DNA from: JBBQKF01 sp038326615
GTDB lineage: Bacteria; Bacillota; Clostridia; Saccharofermentanales; UBA5734
DNA length: 64,000 nt
Direction of reading: 5' to 3'
Assembly: GCA_038326615.1 (NCBI GenBank)
Contig: JBBQKF010000001.1
Span: 1 to 64,000, forward strand
Below the pieces are notes generated by a model. It had not been told where the DNA came from, did not search any database, and saw only the letters and a program-made list of their open reading frames with translations. Shown piece by piece: positions 10,855 through 20,470 of this stretch. Both the position numbers and the translations under genes were made by a program. How positions within the stretch are numbered: the first letter of the stretch is position 1; every line of letters begins with the position of its first letter.

Positions 10855-13197
10855 TTACAATTTATGTTTTGCACGGTCTTCTACTTCAGATCTTTTTGCA
10901 TTATTGAATCGATCAAGAGTTCCTACAAGATATCCTGTTATTCTTCTGATTCTTTCAAAAGCAACACCATCTTCACCATCTTTCCTTCCACATGCAGGAC
11001 AGGTATCCCCTATGATGCCATTATACCCACAGACAGGGTCTCTGTCTATCGGATGGTTAATTGATCCATATCCTACTCCCTGCTCAGCCATATACCTGAC
11101 AACTTTCTCGAACGCTTCAACATTCTGTGTTGTATCACCATCTAGTTCAACATATGTTATATGTCCGGCATTAGTAAGACTATGGTATGGTGCTTCAATC
11201 CTAATTTTGTCAAAAGCACTGATTTGATAATAAACAGGAACATGAAAGCTGTTTGTATAATAGTCTTTGTCTGTAACGCCAGGAATTTTGCCAAATATCT
11301 TTTTGTCGATTTTTACAAATCTTCCTGATAAACCTTCTGCAGGAGTTGCAAGCAGTGAGAAATTGAGACCTGTTTGTCTTCCCATTTCATCACAAAATTC
11401 TCTAAGGTAAGCTACAATTTCAAGTCCTAATTTTTGTGATTCTTCTGATTGTCCATGATGTTTACCAGTAAGAAATATCAATGTTTCAGCAAGTCCAATA
11501 AATCCAATTGAAAGAGTTCCATGTTTAATTATTTCTCTGATTTCATCATCCCATTTTAATTTTTCGGAATCAAGCCATAATCCTTGCCCCATAAGAAATG
11601 GGAAATTGTAAACCTTCTTGCGCGACTGAACTTCAAGTCTTTCCTGTAACTGATCAGCAACAAGTTTAAGTGTATTATCAAGCTTTTTAAAAAAAAGTGT
11701 TCTGTCACCTTTTGATAAAATGGCAAGCCTCGGAAGATTAATTGTGCTAAAGCTGAGGTTTCCTCTCCTAAAGGTCTGTTCTCTTGTAGGGTCATAGACA
11801 TTTGCAACAACTCTGGTACGACATCCCATATATGCAATCTCAGTCTCAGGACGATTAGGGTCGTAATATTTAATGTTATATGGTGCATCTTGAAATGCAA
11901 AATTAGGAAATAATCTTTTGGCACTGGTTTTGCAGGCAAGCTTAAATAAATCATAATTTGGGTCTTCTGGATTAAAATTAACACCCTTCTTTACTTTGAA
12001 TATTTGTATTGGAAAAATAGGTGTTTCTCCACTTCCAAGACCTGCTTCAGTAGCTTTAAGAAGATTGCGGATAATCATTCTTGCTTCTGCTGATGTATCC
12101 ATTCCATAGTTAATGGAGCTGAAGGGGGTCTGAGCACCGGCTCTGCTATGCATTGAGTTAAGATTATGTATCAAAGCTTCCATTGCCTGATAGCAAGCTT
12201 TATCTGTCTCTTCCCATGTATGTTGGCTAACAAATGATTGAACTCTGCTAATTTGTTCTTCAGTCAATCCAACCTTCATAAGTTGTTCTTTCTCTGCTTC
12301 ATAGTATGAAAAATCAGGCTGAACACTTGGCAATAATCCAGTATCCTGATGAACTTTCTCGATTATAGTTTTAGCAACAGTAATTGAATCCGAAATGCCG
12401 ACTATAAGTTCAATAGCCTTACTTAAATTACCAGAATAAAGTTTCTTGTATGTCCATACAACTCCTTTTGCCATTGCATAATCAAAATTAGGAATTGATT
12501 GCCCGCCATGCTGGTCATTTTGATTTGATTGTATTGCAATACATGCAAGAGCTGAATAACTTCTTATATCTTTAGGTTCACGAAGTTTGCCATGTCCTGT
12601 GGAAAATCCACCTTTAAATAGTCTAATAAGATCTATCTGACAACATGTCAATGTAAGAGCATAGAAATCAAGATCGTGAATATGGATTAAGCCTTCTTTA
12701 TGCGCTTCGCTATGTTCAGGCTTTAGCATGAACATTTCATAATACATCTTAGAGCCTTCGGATCCGTATTTAAGCATTGTTCCCATAGCAGTATTGCCAT
12801 CAACATTTGCATTATCTCTCTTGAGATCGCTTTCTTTTGCGTCCTTTGTTGTAATATCGTGATATGTTTGCATAAGCCTTGTATTCATTTCACGAATTCG
12901 GTTTCTTTCTGCACGATACAAAATATATTTTTTAGCTGTTTCAGTATAGCCGGCATCCATAAGAACTTTTTCGACAAAATCCTGAATTTGTTCGATTTCA
13001 GGTACCTGCGTAGCTGTCATTTCTAAATATTCGGCTGCCTTAGATGCTAGATCCATGCTTAAATCACGGCGGTTCACTACAACTCCATCTGTTGGAATTT
13101 CGTTTGCTGCCTCTAATGCTTTATATATTGCATTAGATATTTTCTCGATATTAAAAGGAGCTTCTCTTCCATCTCTTTTTTTTACTCTTGTAATCAT
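10855..13197 (-). CDS. nrdD: anaerobic ribonucleoside-triphosphate reductase (class III)
   Basis: 780 residues; reduces NTPs to dNTPs without oxygen. An ATP-cone occupies the first 100 or so residues (MITRVKKRDGREAPFN). Near the C-terminus, CGYNGIIGDTCPACG supplies zinc-ligand cysteines (three visible), and RITGYL carries the likely radical site Gly755. The upstream region contains two NrdR boxes over a probable -10 element (see 13262-13311). nrdG follows. The presence of this enzyme is the best evidence for an anaerobic lifestyle; other classes of reductase are not in the window. Confidence 0.97.
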   Translation of the reverse strand: MITRVKKRDGREAPFNIEKISNAIYKALEAANEIPTDGVVVNRRDLSMDLASKAAEYLEMTATQVPEIEQIQDFVEKVLMDAGYTETAKKYILYRAERNRIREMNTRLMQTYHDITTKDAKESDLKRDNANVDGNTAMGTMLKYGSEGSKMYYEMFMLKPEHSEAHKEGLIHIHDLDFYALTLTCCQIDLIRLFKGGFSTGHGKLREPKDIRSYSALACIAIQSNQNDQHGGQSIPNFDYAMAKGVVWTYKKLYSGNLSKAIELIVGISDSITVAKTIIEKVHQDTGLLPSVQPDFSYYEAEKEQLMKVGLTEEQISRVQSFVSQHTWEETDKACYQAMEALIHNLNSMHSRAGAQTPFSSINYGMDTSAEARMIIRNLLKATEAGLGSGETPIFPIQIFKVKKGVNFNPEDPNYDLFKLACKTSAKRLFPNFAFQDAPYNIKYYDPNRPETEIAYMGCRTRVVANVYDPTREQTFRRGNLSFSTINLPRLAILSKGDRTLFFKKLDNTLKLVADQLQERLEVQSRKKVYNFPFLMGQGLWLDSEKLKWDDEIREIIKHGTLSIGFIGLAETLIFLTGKHHGQSEESQKLGLEIVAYLREFCDEMGRQTGLNFSLLATPAEGLSGRFVKIDKKIFGKIPGVTDKDYYTNSFHVPVYYQISAFDKIRIEAPYHSLTNAGHITYVELDGDTTQNVEAFEKVVRYMAEQGVGYGSINHPIDRDPVCGYNGIIGDTCPACGRKDGEDGVAFERIRRITGYLVGTLDRFNNAKRSEVEDRAKHKL

Positions 13198-13261
13198 TTG
13201 CGTTGTTTTCCTCTCTTTTTAACTGCCTGAATTTTCACAAAACACGCCGAAAATGGCTATT

Positions 13262-13311
13262 TGCCTATATATTGGGGCATTAATGCATTTATGACCGCAA
13301 TATATAGTATA
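13262..13311 (-). promoter_or_regulatory. tandem NrdR boxes over the nrdD promoter
   Basis: Two near-palindromic cores, CTATATATTG (13265-13274) and CAATATATAG (13298-13307), match the C-W-ATATAT-W-G centre of NrdR boxes. Their centres are 33 bp apart, about three helical turns, as expected for cooperative NrdR binding. The second overlaps TATACT (13306-13311 on the minus strand), a likely -10 of nrdD. A TTGACG lies 22 bases upstream of that -10, which is longer than ideal. Confidence 0.72.
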
Positions 13312-13447
13312 ACTTTAACACAATGGTAAAATTCGTCAAGAGCTTTTTATGAAAATACTGTTATGTATTTATTACAAAATTATCACACAAATAAATCTAT
13401 TCTGCACAAAAATCAAAAACTTTGTAGTCATTGATATTAATAAAATT

Positions 13448-14182
13448 TTACATTGGACGGGTATATTTCCCTTCAGGTGCAGACACAAATGTACCTACTC
13501 TGACAATTCTAATATTTTTTGCATCATCAGATGTAAAAAAGTTTGCATCAACTAACGATTCTAGCAGAAGGTCAGGACGAAGATTTTCTTTACTTCCGGC
13601 TTTAACAAGAATTTTTAAGGAATTAGAATCTACTACTTCTATTGAAAGAATAAGTGGTTTGACATCAACAATCTTTTGAACTCCTTTAGAAGTTTTTGTT
13701 ACCATTAATGTCTTTGATTTTTCTATCAGATCTTTTGCTTTTGCGAATTCATTTCCATGAAAGAGATACTGTGCTGCAGCAACTTGTGCCATCATGCTTT
13801 CTTTGGTAGGAGTTACAGCTATTGCACCCATAATGCTGATACCTGGCGGAAAAGAGTTTTGCATTCTTCGAACCATATCAGCAGGGGTTATTTTACCTCG
13901 AACTGTTATATCTACATAATCATCTATTGTTTCAACTCCCACACCGAGTGGAAGTGCAAATGCCATAACCGGTCTAGGATTAAACCCTTGAGAATATTCA
14001 CATGGAATTCCAGCACGTTTAAGAGATCTTTCGAATATTCTCATCATATCAAGATGAGCAACAAACGATGTTGCACCTTCACGTGAGAAACGAGTTCTTA
14101 CAATAGTTGATTCATCGCCTTCGCCTGATTTAATGTTTGGAGAAAGTGGTAATGATCTGCCTTTTCTTGTTGGGTTATTCAA
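13448..14182 (-). CDS. TIGR03936-family radical-SAM-linked protein (DUF2344)
   Basis: 244 residues. The stretch VRTRFSREGATSFVAHLDMMRIFERSLKRAGIP opens the DUF2344 domain, which is known as the partner or fused tail of TIGR03960-type radical SAM enzymes. A TTG start at 14182 is chosen because GGAGG lies eight bases before it; a GTG at 14215 in the same frame lies upstream of that site. It overlaps the radical SAM gene by eight bases. The function is not known experimentally; the pair may modify RNA or protein, but the sequence does not decide it. Confidence 0.88.
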   Translation of the reverse strand: MNNPTRKGRSLPLSPNIKSGEGDESTIVRTRFSREGATSFVAHLDMMRIFERSLKRAGIPCEYSQGFNPRPVMAFALPLGVGVETIDDYVDITVRGKITPADMVRRMQNSFPPGISIMGAIAVTPTKESMMAQVAAAQYLFHGNEFAKAKDLIEKSKTLMVTKTSKGVQKIVDVKPLILSIEVVDSNSLKILVKAGSKENLRPDLLLESLVDANFFTSDDAKNIRIVRVGTFVSAPEGKYTRPM

Positions 14183-16025
14183 AACAAACACCTCCTCCAA
14201 ATTGGTTGGCTCCACATGAGGAACAGGATGTTCTGCATTGAGGTGTCAAGGACTCTTCTTTTGCAAGTCTATTTTCGTTAAAAAGATATTCTTTTGAGAC
14301 ACCACAATCAATATGATCCCAAGGGAAAACTTCATTTTCTGATCTTTTACGCCCAGCATAAAACTCCGCTGAGAGATTATCTTCCTGCATACATTCGATA
14401 TATATATCATAATTAAAGTGGTCGTCCCATGAATCAAACTGACATCCACGCTTATATGCTTTATATATAACGTTAGAAAGCCTTCTGTCCCCTCTTGCAA
14501 GGACAGCCTCCCATAAGGATGTCTTAGAGCCATGCCATTGAAATCTGACACTACGGCTTCTTAATAGACCACGCAAATGCTGCTGCTTCTCGCTGAGTGA
14601 CTCGATAGTATCCTGCATTTCCCACTGAAATGGCGTAAAAGGTTTAGGAATAAACATTGCAGCACTTACTGTAAGCTCAAGTGGACGTCTTTTAAAATCT
14701 TTAGGAAGCATTGCGTACATTTTCTCGATTTTTTTAGTAACCGTAGCAATCCCCTCAACGTCTTCCATTGTTTCTGTTGGTAACCCAAGCATAAAATAAA
14801 GTTTTATACTGTTCCATCCCCCATCAAAAGCAATTTTCATTGAATTCATGAGATCATCTTCAGTTATGCCTTTATTTATTACATTTCTAAGTCTGTCTGT
14901 TCCTGCTTCGGGAGCAAATGTAAGTCCACTCTTCCTTGTTTTCTGGGCTTTTTGCATAATATCAAGAGTAAATGAATCAACTCTCAAAGATGGAAGTGAG
15001 AGACTTGAATGAGTTTTTTCGAGTTCACATAATAATGGTTCTGCCAAATCTTTAAAGGCTGTATAATCGCTTGTTGATAAAGACAGCATCCCAACTTCAT
15101 CATATCCGGTCTGTGCCTGAGCAAGTTTGGTTTGTATTAGCAGTGTCTGTGGAGATTTTTCACGGACTGGTCGAGTAATAAAGCCTGCCTGACAAAATCT
15201 GCATCCTCTTGTGCACCCGCGAAATATTTCTAAAAATATGCGGTCATGAACAACTTCTGTATTAGGGACAATTACTTTAGTTGGATAATATACATTATCG
15301 ACATCCATCACAACTGCTTTTTTTATACTTGCAGGAATATCAGAAATATTTGGCTCAATTGATTTGATAGTATTATCTTCATTATACAAAACATCATAAA
15401 AAGCAGGAATATACGCGCCAGTAATAGTTTTTGCAACTAATACGAGAAAATCCTTCTTCGTCATGGTTACTTCTTTTTTATACTTGCCATATAAGTCCAT
15501 AAAATGATTAAGTTGTTCTTCACCTTCACCAATAAAAACTATATCGAAAAAATCAGCCACTGGTTCTGCATTGAAAGCACAAGGACCACCTGCAACAATA
15601 ATCGGCGAATCTTCTCCACGATCTTTTGAATAAAGGGGAATTCCAGCTAAGTCGAGCATCATAAGAACATTTGAATAACACATTTCGTATTGTAGTGTAA
15701 ATCCAACAATGTCAAATTCCGATATAGGTGTTTTTGTTTCAATTGAAAAAAGAGGAATCGATCCTTTCTTTAGTTGTTCTTGCATATCAGCCCAAGGAGC
15801 AAAACATCTTTCACAATAAGTGTCTTCCCTCTCATTTAGCATATGATAAAGAATTTTCATTCCAAGATGAGACATCCCAATTTCATATGTATCAGGAAAG
15901 CAAAATGCGAATCTGTTAAGGGGTATGCTTGTATCTTTAATTACGCTATTCCACTCTCCGCCAAGATATTGAGCAGGTTTAGTAACTGATAGCAAAACAC
16001 TTCTTGGGATTTTAACCGTTGTCAT
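14175..16025 (-). CDS. TIGR03960-family B12-binding-domain radical SAM protein
   Basis: 616 residues. An N-terminal cobalamin-binding-like fold includes GGPCAFNAEP near 146-155. The radical SAM core has Cys271, Cys275 and Cys278 (CTRGCRFC). The C-terminus is Cys-rich (CRTSCSSCGANQFGGG). AGGAGG-like GGAGGA precedes the ATG. It is translationally coupled to the DUF2344 partner. The substrate is unknown for the family. Confidence 0.92.
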   Translation of the reverse strand: MTTVKIPRSVLLSVTKPAQYLGGEWNSVIKDTSIPLNRFAFCFPDTYEIGMSHLGMKILYHMLNEREDTYCERCFAPWADMQEQLKKGSIPLFSIETKTPISEFDIVGFTLQYEMCYSNVLMMLDLAGIPLYSKDRGEDSPIIVAGGPCAFNAEPVADFFDIVFIGEGEEQLNHFMDLYGKYKKEVTMTKKDFLVLVAKTITGAYIPAFYDVLYNEDNTIKSIEPNISDIPASIKKAVVMDVDNVYYPTKVIVPNTEVVHDRIFLEIFRGCTRGCRFCQAGFITRPVREKSPQTLLIQTKLAQAQTGYDEVGMLSLSTSDYTAFKDLAEPLLCELEKTHSSLSLPSLRVDSFTLDIMQKAQKTRKSGLTFAPEAGTDRLRNVINKGITEDDLMNSMKIAFDGGWNSIKLYFMLGLPTETMEDVEGIATVTKKIEKMYAMLPKDFKRRPLELTVSAAMFIPKPFTPFQWEMQDTIESLSEKQQHLRGLLRSRSVRFQWHGSKTSLWEAVLARGDRRLSNVIYKAYKRGCQFDSWDDHFNYDIYIECMQEDNLSAEFYAGRKRSENEVFPWDHIDCGVSKEYLFNENRLAKEESLTPQCRTSCSSCGANQFGGGVCFE

Positions 16026-16109
16026 CTATTCCTCCGATTTTATTTCTAATAATTTTCTTGACAAGCACTCTTGGGTAAATATTAAAAAATTTCATTGTTA
16101 ATAAACAAG

Positions 16110-16130
16110 GCAGTCAATTTGTTTGACTGC
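16110..16130 (-). terminator. hairpin after the PC4-like gene
   Basis: GCAGTCAA (16110-16117) and TTGACTGC (16123-16130) form an 8-bp stem with a 5-base loop, 27 bases beyond the stop codon of the 78-residue gene. On the minus strand it is followed by CTTGTTTATT, a weak U-rich tract. Confidence 0.55.
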
Positions 16131-16156
16131 TAGTAAATTTCTGATCAGTATTTTAA

Positions 16157-16393
16157 TTAAATTTTGTCAAGGTCAAATTCTTCAAGGATTGACTTAAGCA
16201 AAGCAATTTCTTCACTAGTCATCGATATCCCTTTACCCATTTTCAGATGATCTGCTGACCAATCACGTATATCAAGTTTTGGTTTGCCTTCATTCCAGCT
16301 AACAATATTAACTTCACGGTTCCATCCGGATGTGCTAGAACTGATTACTCCGATTTCTTCAACAATTTCAAATTTAAATTCTTTAGTAGCCAT
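16157..16393 (-). CDS. YdbC/PC4-family single-stranded nucleic-acid-binding protein
   Basis: 78 residues with the PC4/p15 fold pattern: beta strands with NREVNIVSWNEGKPKLDIRDW, then a helix ISMTSEEIALLKSILEEFDL. Bacterial members (YdbC) bind single-stranded DNA or RNA. AGAGGAT precedes the ATG. It stands alone, with a hairpin after it and a repeat element upstream. Confidence 0.88.
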   Translation of the reverse strand: MATKEFKFEIVEEIGVISSSTSGWNREVNIVSWNEGKPKLDIRDWSADHLKMGKGISMTSEEIALLKSILEEFDLDKI

Positions 16394-16482
16394 ATAATCC
16401 TCTTTCTTCTTTTTTATAATTCCAATAATTCCAATAAGAATCTAATAATCTTAATATTTCTAATACCAATATAATAAAATTA

Positions 16483-16633
16483 TTATCGCGTTTACTCAGT
16501 AAGTATTATAAATCCATTATTCTATTGAAATAACTGAGAAATCACTATTTCTACAATATCAATTTGGTAGTTACAGTGCATTCTTGCTTTATATAATCCA
16601 GAATATCTGGTTATACCTGAGTAAAAGCTATAG
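16483..16633. repeat. MITE-like terminal-inverted-repeat element, copy A
   Basis: This fills the 371-base gene-free stretch 16394-16764. The left end TTATCGCGTTTACTCAGTA and, on the other strand, the right end CTATAGCTTTTACTCAGGTA match each other and the ends of copy B at 38741-38892. Length is 151 bp against 152 bp for copy B. The AT-rich interior is not clearly similar between copies and has no gene. No target-site duplication is evident. The remainder of the gap is AT-rich with nothing else recognised. Confidence 0.7.
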
Positions 16634-16764
16634 TCTTGTATAATAATTTCAATTATTATAAAATTTAAATACTTTGCAAATAATTTAATAAAAAAGTTTT
16701 ACATTATTTACTGAAAACTAATATAACACCAAATACAAGTTTTGAAAACCCCAAAAATGAAATT

Positions 16765-17259
16765 TTAGTTCAATTCTTTCTTGTGTTTCTGGATTGTGAC
16801 AAGCATTTCTGTTAATTGTTCTTCTAAATCACCCAATTTTTTCTTTGCGTAATCCATTGATTTTTTTCGGATTTGAGTTGCTGATGTATTAGCGTTGTCG
16901 ACCGTCTGTCCGGCTAAAAGTTTGGCTTTTCTGGTAATTTCGTGCTCATCAATCATTGCTGTCATACGAGTTTCAGCTTCCCGCATTATACTTTCGGCTT
17001 CCTTTCGCGCCTCTGCAATAAGTTGACGGTTCTGATCTAAAAGCCACTTTGCCTGCTTTATTTCGTTTGGAAGATTCTCACGAATCATACTAATAAGAAT
17101 TAGCAATTCCTCACGATCAACTATGCAATTGTCAGTAAAAGGAAATGCCCGTGCTTGATCAACGCTGGTTTCAAGACGATCAATCAACTCATAAAAATCA
17201 GCTTCTGCAGGCGCATTAGCGTTTGTATTATTGTTTATATTATTATTTTTATTAACCAT
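16765..17259 (-). CDS. coiled-coil protein, V-type ATPase subunit H-like, unknown function
   Basis: 164 residues. An Asn-rich N-terminus (KNNNINNNTN) precedes a long charged helix with repeats of Ala, Glu and Lys (about 60-160), of the type annotated loosely as ATPase subunit H-like or DivIVA-like. No membrane segment or signal is seen. GAGGAG precedes the ATG. It lies 55 bases upstream of its probable operon partner coaD's stop, in the usual clostridial rsmD-coaD-neighbourhood. Function unknown. Confidence 0.8.
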   Translation of the reverse strand: MVNKNNNINNNTNANAPAEADFYELIDRLETSVDQARAFPFTDNCIVDREELLILISMIRENLPNEIKQAKWLLDQNRQLIAEARKEAESIMREAETRMTAMIDEHEITRKAKLLAGQTVDNANTSATQIRKKSMDYAKKKLGDLEEQLTEMLVTIQKHKKELN

Positions 17260-17314
17260 ACAACCTTCTCCTCTGGGTAAAGATGATTTACCATAAATTT
17301 CAGGTTTCTTAATT

Positions 17315-17797
17315 TCAGGTTCTTTTTAATTTATTCTTTATAAAACTTGCTATATCTTTCGAAACCATTCCTGATACATCTCCACCATATCGTGCAACTT
17401 CTTTGACTATCGTTGAACTTGTAAACGCAAGATCCATTCTGCACGGAAGTAAAACAGCTTCAAATGACGTAAACAACAATTTGTTTGCCGCACACAATTC
17501 CGCTTCATACCGAAAATCAGATTCACTTCTTAACCCACGAACTATTGCACTAGCATTCTTTATTTTAAAATAATCTACTAATAGTCCGTCAAATGACTCA
17601 ACTTCTACATTATCTATTCCCGCTAAAGATAATCTAGCCATTTCGAGCCGTTCTTCTACAGTAAAAGCAACCTTCTTGGTGCTGTTAGTAAGAATTGCGA
17701 CATAAAGTTTATCGCAGATTGAAACCGCCCTGCGTGCTATGTCAACATGTCCATTTGTGAAAGGGTCAAAAGTACCCGGATATATAAATATTTTCAT
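17315..17797 (-). CDS. coaD: phosphopantetheine adenylyltransferase
   Basis: 160 residues; transfers AMP from ATP to 4'-phosphopantetheine, the penultimate step of coenzyme A synthesis. The nucleotidyltransferase motif GTFDPFTNGH is at the N-terminus and the adenylate-binding segment GLRSESDFRYE is present. The C-terminal TSSTIVKE corresponds to the (I/T)SS motif. ATG 17797 with AGGA seven bases before it is preferred over the TTG one codon upstream. It follows rsmD by 28 bases, the standard pairing. Confidence 0.97.
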   Translation of the reverse strand: MKIFIYPGTFDPFTNGHVDIARRAVSICDKLYVAILTNSTKKVAFTVEERLEMARLSLAGIDNVEVESFDGLLVDYFKIKNASAIVRGLRSESDFRYEAELCAANKLLFTSFEAVLLPCRMDLAFTSSTIVKEVARYGGDVSGMVSKDIASFIKNKLKRT

Positions 17798-17825
17798 CAA
17801 TTTCCTGCCTTTTATTTCTATTTAA

Positions 17826-18392
17826 TTACTTTTCAGCTTCTATATCATAAAATGATACCATGATAGCTCCATACTTACAACTTTTTTTTAGTTTTAAATT
17901 CATTACAAGATCTTCCGGAGTATCCGTTGCACTGTGTTCAAGCATTAAAAGTGAATTTTCTGCAAGCAATCCATGCTCTTTTAATAGTATTACACTTTGC
18001 TTGAAAGATTTAATAGCATTATCAAAAGGTGGATCCATATAAACAAGATCAAAAGGACCGTATGGTTTTGCTTTGATTATTCCAGATTTTATATCAGCCA
18101 TAATAACGATTGCATTAGTGTTAAGTTTTGTTTTTTCTAGGTTATCCGAAATACATTTTATACATTCCTTAGTCTGCTCTACAAAAACCGCTTTACGTGC
18201 ACCACGACTAAGAGCTTCAATTCCTATTTGACCAGACCCACTAAATAAATCTAGAAATTTAGCGTCTGCAGTCCGATTAGTAATTATACTGAAAACAGCT
18301 TCTTTAACTCTATCTGCTGTTGGTCTTGTACCTAAACCTGCTGGGGTTTTGAGAATTATACCCCCCGATTTACCTGATACAACTCTTGGCAT
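17826..18392 (-). CDS. rsmD: 16S rRNA (guanine966-N2)-methyltransferase
   Basis: 188 residues. The AdoMet-binding motif DLFSGSGQIGIEALSRGA and the catalytic N-methyltransferase motif DPPF (in YMDPPFDNA) are intact. It modifies G966 (E. coli numbering) of 16S rRNA. GAGGAC precedes the ATG. Between recG and coaD, as in most Firmicutes. Confidence 0.96.
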   Translation of the reverse strand: MPRVVSGKSGGIILKTPAGLGTRPTADRVKEAVFSIITNRTADAKFLDLFSGSGQIGIEALSRGARKAVFVEQTKECIKCISDNLEKTKLNTNAIVIMADIKSGIIKAKPYGPFDLVYMDPPFDNAIKSFKQSVILLKEHGLLAENSLLMLEHSATDTPEDLVMNLKLKKSCKYGAIMVSFYDIEAEK

Positions 18393-18409
18393 TATTTTGT
18401 CCTCCTATG

Positions 18410-20470
18410 TTAAATCCCTACATTAAGGAAATGCTCTCCGAAACGTTTATTTATTGATGGTAACAGATTTCTGTTTTCAGGTAAAGTAATAAGTGGATCT
18501 TTAGTGAAAATTATTTCAAGAGCCGCTTGAGTTTCTTTAAGTATATCAGTATCTCGATAAAGATTTGCTATTTTCATTTCAGGTATTCCATGCTGCCTAG
18601 TTCCAAAAAAATCCCCTATTCCTCTCAATTCGAGATCTTTTTCTGCAATTTCAAAACCATCAATGTGTTTACAGATTATTCTTAGTCTTTCGTGCGAAGT
18701 TTGAGTTTCAGTGTCACTTTCAAGTATACAAATTGATCGGTAAGGACCTCTTCCGATTCTTCCTCTAAGCTGGTGAAGTTGTGCAAGACCAAATCTTTCG
18801 GCGTTTTTAATTAGCATTATTGATGCGTTTGGATTGTCTACTCCAACTTCTATTACAGTAGTGCTTACAAGAATATTTATTTCGTTTCGCATGAATTTCT
18901 CCATCACTTCATTTTTAGTTTTATTATTCATCGCTCCGTGTAGTAATCCAACATTCAATTTTGGAAATATTTCATTTGAAATTGTAGTATAGAGTTCATT
19001 TACAGAATTTAGGTCAGACTCCAATGAAGATTCTATCATCGGGCAAACAATATATATCTGACGACCTTCAGAAATTTCTTTTTCTATAAGTGAATAAATT
19101 CTTTTCTCGTCAGAGCTTTTTGCTGTATATGTTTCAATTGGCTTTCTGTTAACTGGTAATCCCTTCAATACTGAAATGTCAAGATCCCCGTAAAGTATCA
19201 ATCCGAGTGTTCTTGGAATTGGGGTAGCAGACATTACAAGAACGTGAGGTACAAATTCACTTCCCTTCCCTAAAATTCTTCTTTGTTTAACACCAAATCT
19301 ATGTTGCTCATCGGTAATCGCGAGCGCAAGATTATGAAATACAACCGACTCTTCAAGAATGGCGTGTGTCCCAATTAAAATGTCTATTTCACCATCTTTA
19401 AGACGGTTCAATATATCTATTTTCTTTTTACCCGTAACTGATCCTGTAAGTAATTCTATTCTAGTTTGGGTTCTTGCAAAAAACATCATTATTGTTTTAT
19501 AATGTTGATTTGCGAGAACAGACGTTGGCGCCATTAGTGTTGCTTGTTCTCCATTAAAAACACAGCATGCAATCGCTGCTGCTGATATAACAGTTTTACC
19601 AGAACCTACATCGCCTTGAACCAGGCGATTCATTGGGATTTTTTTTGCAAGGTCACTTATAATTTCTTTAATTACTTGATTTTGCGATGGTGTTAAAATA
19701 AATGGCAAATTATCATAAAATTTTTGCATCTTCACGTTATCAGGATTAATAATGAAAGCTTTTGTTTTTCTTACAATAGTTGATTTTATCAGTCTTAAGC
19801 CTGCCTGAACCATAAATAACTCCTCAAAAACAAGTCTTCTTCTTGCTATCGCAAACTCCTCCATACTATTTGGATTATGAATTTTCTCATATGCAAATTC
19901 AACAGTACAAAGTTTATACTGTTTTCTTATTTCATCTGATAAAGGGTCAGGAGGCAGAAAATTCGATTTTGTTGATGCATCAAGAATTAACTGGCGCATT
20001 ACGCCTTGTGTCAGTCCATTTGTTAAACGATATAGTGGTTTAATTTTCCCTTTTGCTTCTGATGAATAAATTTCGAAAGTTGGATTAACTATTTCAAATG
20101 AAATGCCATTTCTTTTAATTTTTCCATGAAATAGATATTGTTGACCTATCATAATTTTCTCTTCAAGGTATGGTTGGTTAAACCAAGTACAAGATATCGC
20201 TGCATTAGAAGAATCTCTGAGCACGGTTTTAAGTATACTCATTCTCCCCTTCCTGCGAAGGCTTGGCTTTTGTGAAGCTGTTGCAACAAAAGTCTCAACA
20301 GCACCGTCTATAAGATCAGCAATTGATTTAGGATTTGTCCAGTCTTCATAATCTCTTGGGAAGAACATAATAAGATCTTCTATGGTAGATATTTCAAGTT
20401 TTGCTAAAAGATCTTTACGTCTTTTTGCAACACCAGGAAGATCCGTAAGTAACAATTTTTTTTCATTCAA
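18410..20470 (-). CDS. recG: ATP-dependent DNA helicase RecG
   Basis: 686 residues; remodels stalled replication forks and Holliday junctions. An N-terminal OB/wedge domain is followed by helicase motifs: Walker A GDVGSGKT at 286-293, DEQH in ITDEQHRFG, SATPIPRT, and QLRGRIGRG near the C-terminus. It starts at TTG 20470, inside the end of nth (8-base overlap); no ATG in frame is better placed. The Shine-Dalgarno is weak, consistent with coupling to nth. Confidence 0.97.
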   Translation of the reverse strand: MNEKKLLLTDLPGVAKRRKDLLAKLEISTIEDLIMFFPRDYEDWTNPKSIADLIDGAVETFVATASQKPSLRRKGRMSILKTVLRDSSNAAISCTWFNQPYLEEKIMIGQQYLFHGKIKRNGISFEIVNPTFEIYSSEAKGKIKPLYRLTNGLTQGVMRQLILDASTKSNFLPPDPLSDEIRKQYKLCTVEFAYEKIHNPNSMEEFAIARRRLVFEELFMVQAGLRLIKSTIVRKTKAFIINPDNVKMQKFYDNLPFILTPSQNQVIKEIISDLAKKIPMNRLVQGDVGSGKTVISAAAIACCVFNGEQATLMAPTSVLANQHYKTIMMFFARTQTRIELLTGSVTGKKKIDILNRLKDGEIDILIGTHAILEESVVFHNLALAITDEQHRFGVKQRRILGKGSEFVPHVLVMSATPIPRTLGLILYGDLDISVLKGLPVNRKPIETYTAKSSDEKRIYSLIEKEISEGRQIYIVCPMIESSLESDLNSVNELYTTISNEIFPKLNVGLLHGAMNNKTKNEVMEKFMRNEINILVSTTVIEVGVDNPNASIMLIKNAERFGLAQLHQLRGRIGRGPYRSICILESDTETQTSHERLRIICKHIDGFEIAEKDLELRGIGDFFGTRQHGIPEMKIANLYRDTDILKETQAALEIIFTKDPLITLPENRNLLPSINKRFGEHFLNVGI

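Noticed and set aside
11556..11984. 142-residue open frame within nrdD
   Set aside because: Same strand, different frame, inside the conserved reductase; no independent start signal.
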